From: UBA4732 sp002404095
GTDB lineage: Bacteria > Planctomycetota > Planctomycetia > Gemmatales > Gemmataceae
Length of the DNA: 21,474 nt
Direction of reading: 5' to 3'
NCBI GenBank assembly: GCA_036783645.1
Contig: DAIPWT010000114.1
Location: forward strand, 1 to 21,474
The notes under the pieces were generated by a model. That model saw nothing but the letters and a program-made list of their open reading frames with translations. It searched no databases and was not told where the DNA came from. This document shows positions 17,085 to 21,474 of this stretch, in pieces. The first letter of the stretch is position 1. Each line of letters starts with the position of its first letter. Both the position numbers and the translations under genes were made by a program.

Positions 17085-17170
17085 GTCTGTCCGAAAAGGG
17101 CGGGGCGACCCCGCCCCTACCCACGAAAACCGCCGTAGGGGCGGGGTCTCCCCGCCCTTTTCGGACAGAC
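17085..17170. repeat. Inverted repeat G, 36-bp arms, one mismatch
   Basis: Arms are 17085-17120 and 17135-17170, starting GTCTGTCCGAAAAGGGCGGG, with one mismatch and a 14-nt loop. These are the longest arms in the window. It begins 10 bp after the stop codon of the 430-aa propeller gene and ends 18 bp before the PaaK-like start. Confidence 0.94.
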
Positions 17171-17180
17171 GCTAAGAATG

Positions 17181-18473
17181 TCACGGCGTCTTCACGTCAT
17201 AGCAAAAGATCAATTCCTGATCCCGCAAGTACAGCTTGCCGTCGGCGACGACGGGATGCGTCCATATCTTGCCGCTGTTGCGCTTCATCCGGGAATGCTC
17301 AGGGATGGTGAAACGGCCGTTCTCGACCAGCCCCTTTGGCGTCGCCTCGATCAGCAAGACCGCTCCGTCGTCTTCGCCGTAACAGTATAGCTGGCCGTCA
17401 GCGCAGGTCAGCGACATTTTGCCAAAAACGCCTCGATTATGTTCTTTGTCCCAGAGTGCGTCATAGTCCTTCTGCTTCCATACCACGTCGGTCGTGCGCC
17501 AATCCTGACAGATAAGACCCTTATTGTCGTCATAGCCGTAGACGTTGCCGTTTGTCAGCAGCGCGCCGCCGTGGTGGTTGACCATGTTCATGCTCTTGTG
17601 CAGTTCGGCACAGGTCACATCCTTGCCGTGGGCAGTCAACCGCAAAAGCAGACACCCGGCACGGTAGCCGGAAGTCACATAGACGCAATCGTCAGCCACA
17701 ATGGGCGTCGGCACGGGCGCCGTCGCACTGCGCCGCGGACAGCGCCACAGCAGCCGGCCGTCGTCGGCCGCGACGCCGGCCACGCTCTCGCCGGTCATCT
17801 GCACATACTGGCGGACGCTGCCCACTTCCACGGGAACGAGCGACGAATACGCGGCCTTGTCGGTCCATTCCTTGCTGCGCCATAGCAAATCGCCGGTCTT
17901 CTTATCAAAGGCGGCCAGTGTGCCACCCTTGCCGCCGGGCGTGCATACCAGTTTGCCGCCGTCCACGAGCGGCGATTCGCTGTAGCCCCACTCCGACCAC
18001 ATTTCGCCGCCGAGTTCTCTTTTGAGGTTCTTACGCCAGACCACGTCGCCGTCGGCTGACCGCACCCCGATCAGGTCGCCTTGCGCGCCGAGACTGTAGA
18101 CATAGGCGCCGTCCACGGTGGGCGTGGCGCGGGGGCCGTCGCCGTGGCCGTCGGTGAACAGCGGGCCGACTTCCGCCGACCACGCCTTTTTGAGCGTTTT
18201 CGTATCCAGAGCGTAGAGATACTCCGTCTTGCCTTCCGCGCCCATCGTGTAGAGCGTCGCGCCGACGACGGCCGGGCCGGAATAGCCGGCCCCGGCGTCG
18301 CGTAAGGTCCAGAGGAGTTTCGGTCCCTCCTTCGGCCACGTCTTGAGAAGGCCGGTTTCTTTGGAGACGTCCATGCGATCCGACCCGCGCCATTGCGGCC
18401 AATCCGCCGCCTGGGCCGCGACGGTCCCGACGGACACACAGACCGTGAGCAATAACACGGGCCGAATTCGCAT
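17181..18473 (-). CDS. Exported PQQ-like beta-propeller protein (430 aa), tandem paralogue
   Basis: A signal peptide (M-R-I-R-P-V-L-L-L-T-V-C-V-S-V-G-T-V-A-A-Q-A-A-D) leads into W-P-Q-W-R-G-S-D-R-M-D-V-S-K-E-T-G-L-L-K. PQQ-like repeats follow (V-V-G-A-T-L-Y-T-M-G-A, V-D-G-A-Y-V-Y-S-L-G-A, L-V-D-G-G-K-L-V-C-T-P-G-G), ending in L-Y-L-R-D-Q-E-L-I-F-C-Y-D-V. It is a clear paralogue of the 432-aa protein encoded 25 bp upstream; both keep M-V-N-H-H-G-G and S-L-T-C-A-D-G. The pair therefore arose by tandem duplication and is probably one transcript. No recognisable catalytic site. The role is unknown, presumably periplasmic. Confidence 0.88.
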   Translation of the reverse strand: MRIRPVLLLTVCVSVGTVAAQAADWPQWRGSDRMDVSKETGLLKTWPKEGPKLLWTLRDAGAGYSGPAVVGATLYTMGAEGKTEYLYALDTKTLKKAWSAEVGPLFTDGHGDGPRATPTVDGAYVYSLGAQGDLIGVRSADGDVVWRKNLKRELGGEMWSEWGYSESPLVDGGKLVCTPGGKGGTLAAFDKKTGDLLWRSKEWTDKAAYSSLVPVEVGSVRQYVQMTGESVAGVAADDGRLLWRCPRRSATAPVPTPIVADDCVYVTSGYRAGCLLLRLTAHGKDVTCAELHKSMNMVNHHGGALLTNGNVYGYDDNKGLICQDWRTTDVVWKQKDYDALWDKEHNRGVFGKMSLTCADGQLYCYGEDDGAVLLIEATPKGLVENGRFTIPEHSRMKRNSGKIWTHPVVADGKLYLRDQELIFCYDVKTP

Positions 18474-18498
18474 TTGTTTCCCGATGGCAGGGGAACGC

Positions 18499-19797
18499 TT
18501 AGCGCGACGCTGTGCCGCCCTTCACGTCGTAGCACCAAAGCAGTTCCTTGTCGCGTAGATACAGCTTACCGTTGGAGATCACGGGATGCGTCCAGAACTT
18601 GCCGCCGTTCTTCGTCGCGTGCGTCTTGCTCTTCTCGGGCACATTAAACCGTCCCTTTTCCTTCCAGCCCTCGGGGCTGACCTGCACCAGCGCAACCGTC
18701 CCATCGTCCTCGCTGTAGCAGTAGAAGCAGCCATCGGCGCAGGTGAGCGACCCCTTGCCTAGCTTGCTCTCATCTTTGCCTTTCGGCCACAGCACCTTGC
18801 CGCTTATCATTTCCTTGCACAGCCACTTTTTGCCGTCCGAGTAGCCGTAAAGATTGCCGTCCACCAGCACGACGCCGCCGTGGTGATTGACCATGTCCTT
18901 GTCGCTGTAGACTTCGTCCGCCTTGAACTTGCCGCCGTCCTTGGCGATCTTGAGCAGGGTGTCGCCGACGCCGTACCCCGAGCAGACGAAGACGTAATCG
19001 CCCGAGACGATAGGAGTGGGAATCGTGATATTGGCCTGGCGCGCAAACCGCCACAGAATGGTCCCATCCTTCGGGGAGACGCCGGCGATGGTGCTGTCGG
19101 TCATCTTGACGTACTGGTGGACGCCGCCGATTTCCGCCGCGACGATTGACGAGTAGGCGGCGTTGTCGGTCCACTCCTTGGTCCGCCAAATCGGTTCGCC
19201 GGTCTTCTTGTTGAATGCGGCCATCGTGCCATTCTTGCCTCCGGGTGTGCAGACCACCTGGTCGCCGTCTACTAGCGGAGACTCGCTGTAGCCCCACTGG
19301 GATGCCATCTGGTCCTTCCACCACTTGTTGTCCTTGAAATCCTTACCGTCATAAAGGGGCTGGAGCCAGACCTTGTCGCCGGTTGAAGCCTTGACGCAAA
19401 TCAGGTTGCCCTGACTTCCCAAGCCGAAGACGAGATCGCCGTCCACGAAGGGGGTGCCGCGCGGCCCGTCCCCACGGTCCAGGTTGAGCCGGGGTCCGAC
19501 GGGGGTGGACCATTTTTTGGTTTGCGTTTTCAGATCAAGGGCGTAGATGTGGTCGTTCTTGTCGTCCGCGCCCATGCAGTAGAGGGTGTCGCCGACGATC
19601 GCGGGGCCTGAATATCCCTCGCCGGCCTCGCGGAACGTCCAGAGGAGTTTCGGCCCTCCCTCCGGCCAGCTCTTGAGCAGCCCGGTTTCCTTGGAAATGT
19701 CGTCGTGGTTGGGCCCGCGCCACTGCGGCCAATCGGCGGCGACGGCGAACCCGGTCATAGTCATACCACAAAGGGCGACAAACAATAGCTTTTTCAT
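18499..19797 (-). CDS. Exported PQQ-like beta-propeller protein (432 aa), tandem paralogue
   Basis: Starts at ATG 19797, chosen for GAGG 7 nt upstream and because M-K-K-L-L-F-V-A-L-C-G-M-T-M-T-G-F-A-V-A-A-D is a standard signal peptide; the longer frame to 19860 adds an implausible Pro/Arg-rich extension. W-P-Q-W-R-G-P-N-H-D-D (from residue 23) is followed by PQQ-like repeats to the end (L-Y-L-R-D-K-E-L-L-W-C-Y-D-V-K). It shares nearly all blade motifs with the 430-aa protein, including the unusual M-V-N-H-H-G-G. First gene of the minus-strand block; its promoter must lie in the divergent spacer 19798-20066. Confidence 0.88.
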   Translation of the reverse strand: MKKLLFVALCGMTMTGFAVAADWPQWRGPNHDDISKETGLLKSWPEGGPKLLWTFREAGEGYSGPAIVGDTLYCMGADDKNDHIYALDLKTQTKKWSTPVGPRLNLDRGDGPRGTPFVDGDLVFGLGSQGNLICVKASTGDKVWLQPLYDGKDFKDNKWWKDQMASQWGYSESPLVDGDQVVCTPGGKNGTMAAFNKKTGEPIWRTKEWTDNAAYSSIVAAEIGGVHQYVKMTDSTIAGVSPKDGTILWRFARQANITIPTPIVSGDYVFVCSGYGVGDTLLKIAKDGGKFKADEVYSDKDMVNHHGGVVLVDGNLYGYSDGKKWLCKEMISGKVLWPKGKDESKLGKGSLTCADGCFYCYSEDDGTVALVQVSPEGWKEKGRFNVPEKSKTHATKNGGKFWTHPVISNGKLYLRDKELLWCYDVKGGTASR

Positions 19798-19890
19798 CCT
19801 GATACCTCGGCATAGGGGAGACGGCGGGAAAATCAAGCGGTAGGGCGGACGGTGAATCATCCACCGGCAGTATATGGCGGCGGCGCCGAC

Positions 19891-20013
19891 TTGGCGAGCC
19901 GGGTCGCGTAAGCGCCCGGAGATGATTTCAGCGACTAAACTCCGGGTCGCGTAAGCGCCCGGAGATGATTTCAGCGACTAAACTCCGGGCGCTTACGCGA
20001 CCCGGCTCGCCAA
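19891..20013. repeat. Inverted repeat H, 31-bp perfect arms enclosing an internal duplication
   Basis: Outer arms are 19891-19921 and 19983-20013, perfectly complementary (left arm starts TTGGCGAGCCGGGTCGCGTA). The 61-bp interior repeats most of the left arm, so two different left halves could pair with the single right arm. It lies in the spacer between divergent genes rather than after a stop codon. Confidence 0.95.
19899..19984. repeat. Two perfect tandem copies of a 43-bp unit
   Basis: Copies are 19899-19941 and 19942-19984, identical. Each contains CCGGGTCGCGTAAGCGCCCG, then a spacer with GATGATTTCAGCGACTAAACT. The unit is the inner left arm of repeat H plus its loop, so the duplication expanded one side of a hairpin. 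Confidence 0.95.
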
Positions 20014-20066
20014 TCTCCATATATTTGGACGTAGGCTCCGGCCCCTCTTATTCACGAGGCGCGCAA

Positions 20067-21380
20067 ATGAATCCCGATTTCGCCGTCCTCTCCCGTCGCG
20101 GCTTTCTCGGCGCGGCCGCCGGCCTTTGCTTGACAAACAGCCTAGCGGCCGAGGAACGTCCGCGCAGCCAACCGCCGCCGCGGCCTGATAAGGCGCCGAA
20201 AAAGTTGGCTGTCGTGACCACGGCGTATTACTACCTGTCGCACGCCTACCACGTCTGCGGCCGCTTCCTTAACGGCTATCTCCGCGACGGCAAGATGCAC
20301 TATCCCGACTTTGGCATCGCCGGCATGTACGTCGAACAGGCCGGCCCCGGCGACCTAAGCAAGGAACACGCCCGCAAGCACGGCTTCCCGCTCTATCCCG
20401 ATATCGCCGGCGCCCTGACGCTCGGCGGCGATAAGCTGGCCGTGGACGGCGTATTGCTCATCGGCGAACACGGCGATTATCCGCTTAACGAGAAGCTGCA
20501 AAAGCTCTATCCGCGCTACGAATACTTCCAAAAGATCGTTGAAGTCTTTCGCAAATCCGGTCGAAGCGTACCCGTCTTCTGCGATAAGCATCTATCCTAC
20601 GACCGCAAGAAGGCGCGGGAAATGGCGGCGACGGCGCGTACAGTCGGCTTTCCGCTGATGGCCGGGTCGAGCCTGCCGGTGACGTGGCGCCGACCAGAGT
20701 TGGAGCTGCCGCTCGGTGTGCGCATGGAAGGCGCCCTCGTGGCTTCGCGCGGCGATATGGAGATTTTCGGTATTCACGCTCTGGAATCTCTGCAATGTAT
20801 GACGGAGCGCCGGGCGAAGGCGGAGCAGGGCGTCAAGGCGGTGACGTGCTTGGAAGGCGACGCCGTATGGAAGGCGGGCGACGACGGCTTATGGTCGTGG
20901 GACTTGCTGGAAGCGGCGTTGAGCCGTAGTCCGTCGTTAAACGTCGGCGACGTGCGCGACAATTGCCGGCAGTTCGCGGCGCCGCCGAACCGGCCGACGA
21001 TGCCCAAAGGGCCGCTCGCCTTCCTGGTCGAATACCGCGACGGCCTCAAAGCGGCGGCGTTATTGCTCAACGGCCACGTGGACGACACGACCTTCGCGGC
21101 GAAGTTAGCGGACGAAAAAGAGCCGGCATCGACGTTATTCGACCTACCGGCGCCGCCTGGTGCCGGGTTCTTGCAGGCGTTGACGGTGAAGATCGAGGAG
21201 TTCCTGGCAACCGGCAAGCCATCGCAGCCGTTGGAGCGCACGCTGCTGACGGGCGGCATTTTGGACGTGGCGTTGGAGTCGAGACTTCGCGGCGGCAAAC
21301 GCATCGAGACGCCGGACCTGGATATTTCCTATCAAGCGCCGAAGGAATCGGGCTTTCTACGTGGGCAATACAATGAGTGA
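20067..21380 (+). CDS. Tat-exported protein of unknown function (437 aa)
   Basis: ATG 20067 is chosen for GAGG 8 nt upstream and because the protein then begins with a twin-arginine signal: S-R-R-G-F-L-G-A-A-A-G-L (9-20), with probable cleavage near S-L-A-A-E-E (25-30). The longer frame from 19965 would start inside repeat H. The mature part begins K-K-L-A-V-V-T-T-A-Y-Y-Y (45-56), a strand-like start of an alpha/beta domain, with G-V-L-L-I-G-E-H-G-D-Y (128-138), V-P-V-F-C-D-K-H-L (168-176) and M-A-G-S-S-L-P-V-T-W-R (198-208). I do not recognise the family with certainty. Export by Tat suggests it folds or binds a cofactor before export. Confidence 0.78.
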   Translation: MNPDFAVLSRRGFLGAAAGLCLTNSLAAEERPRSQPPPRPDKAPKKLAVVTTAYYYLSHAYHVCGRFLNGYLRDGKMHYPDFGIAGMYVEQAGPGDLSKEHARKHGFPLYPDIAGALTLGGDKLAVDGVLLIGEHGDYPLNEKLQKLYPRYEYFQKIVEVFRKSGRSVPVFCDKHLSYDRKKAREMAATARTVGFPLMAGSSLPVTWRRPELELPLGVRMEGALVASRGDMEIFGIHALESLQCMTERRAKAEQGVKAVTCLEGDAVWKAGDDGLWSWDLLEAALSRSPSLNVGDVRDNCRQFAAPPNRPTMPKGPLAFLVEYRDGLKAAALLLNGHVDDTTFAAKLADEKEPASTLFDLPAPPGAGFLQALTVKIEEFLATGKPSQPLERTLLTGGILDVALESRLRGGKRIETPDLDISYQAPKESGFLRGQYNE

Positions 21381-21390
21381 GCAACAACGA

Positions 21391-21408
21391 GGCGAGCCGG
21401 GAGCGTAA
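21391..21408. repeat. Partial copy of the repeat H family
   Basis: GGCGAGCCGGGAGCGTAA matches the start of the left arm of repeat H (19893-19911) apart from TC replaced by A. No right arm is present. It lies 10 bp after the stop codon of the Tat-exported protein gene. Confidence 0.6.
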
Positions 21409-21419
21409 CAGTAGTATCA

Positions 21420-21474
21420 AAATGTACTCCTCACGCTCCGCGTGAGGAACAACGAACGCCCCAAATGTACTCCT
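21420..21474. repeat. 43-bp tandem repeat with small hairpin, cut by the window edge
   Basis: AAATGTACTCCT occurs at 21420-21431 and 21463-21474, a period of 43 bp. Between them is a hairpin with 8-bp arms (CCTCACGC at 21429-21436, GCGTGAGG at 21440-21447). The second unit is truncated by the window end, so the array size is unknown. Confidence 0.7.

Noticed and set aside
19965..20066. Longer start for the Tat-exported protein
   Set aside because: The extra residues are encoded by repeat H and would bury the twin-arginine signal 34 residues inside the protein.

Overview
The window looks like chromosomal DNA from a member of the Planctomycetota. The grounds are high GC, a crowd of exported PQQ-like beta-propeller proteins beginning with W-P-x-W-R-G or W-P-M-F-G-G, an Ig-like plus LamG/DUF1080-like domain fused to one of them, a Tat-exported protein of unknown function, and many long palindromes between genes. 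This placement is inference; no rRNA or marker gene is present. One run of 10 Ns (4857-4866) marks an assembly gap.

Layout. Positions 1-351 hold no convincing gene. On the plus strand follow an orphan TolC/CzcC-type outer-membrane efflux protein (352-1689) and a membrane-anchored nine-haem cytochrome c (1893-3659). From 3676 to 19797 every gene is on the minus strand. In transcription order these are: two tandem paralogous PQQ-like propellers (432 and 430 aa), a PaaK-type phenylacetate-CoA-ligase-family protein, a 782-aa propeller lipoprotein with Ig-like and LamG-like C-terminal domains, another paralogous propeller pair (532 and 491 aa), a tight five-gene group (LuxE-like adenylation protein, 64-aa protein, 177-aa protein, HicB-like protein, acylating-type aldehyde dehydrogenase), an iron-containing alcohol dehydrogenase and a 370-aa eight-repeat propeller lipoprotein. 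A divergent Tat-exported protein (20067-21380) and the start of a 43-bp tandem repeat close the window.

How it may work. The LuxE-like ligase, the aldehyde dehydrogenase without the usual glutamate, and the iron alcohol dehydrogenase could together interconvert a carboxylic acid, an aldehyde and an alcohol; the PaaK-like ligase could supply a CoA ester. The six propellers are predicted to be exported and lack visible quinoprotein active-site features, so they are more likely binding or scaffold proteins than dehydrogenases.

The most striking non-coding feature is that seven of the minus-strand spacers each contain one long, near-perfect inverted repeat (22-36 bp arms). Each begins 3-31 bp after a stop codon and ends 18-76 bp before the next start codon. 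The repeats belong to several unrelated sequence families but occupy the same position. They are absent inside the tight five-gene group, so they punctuate the region into transcription-unit-like blocks.
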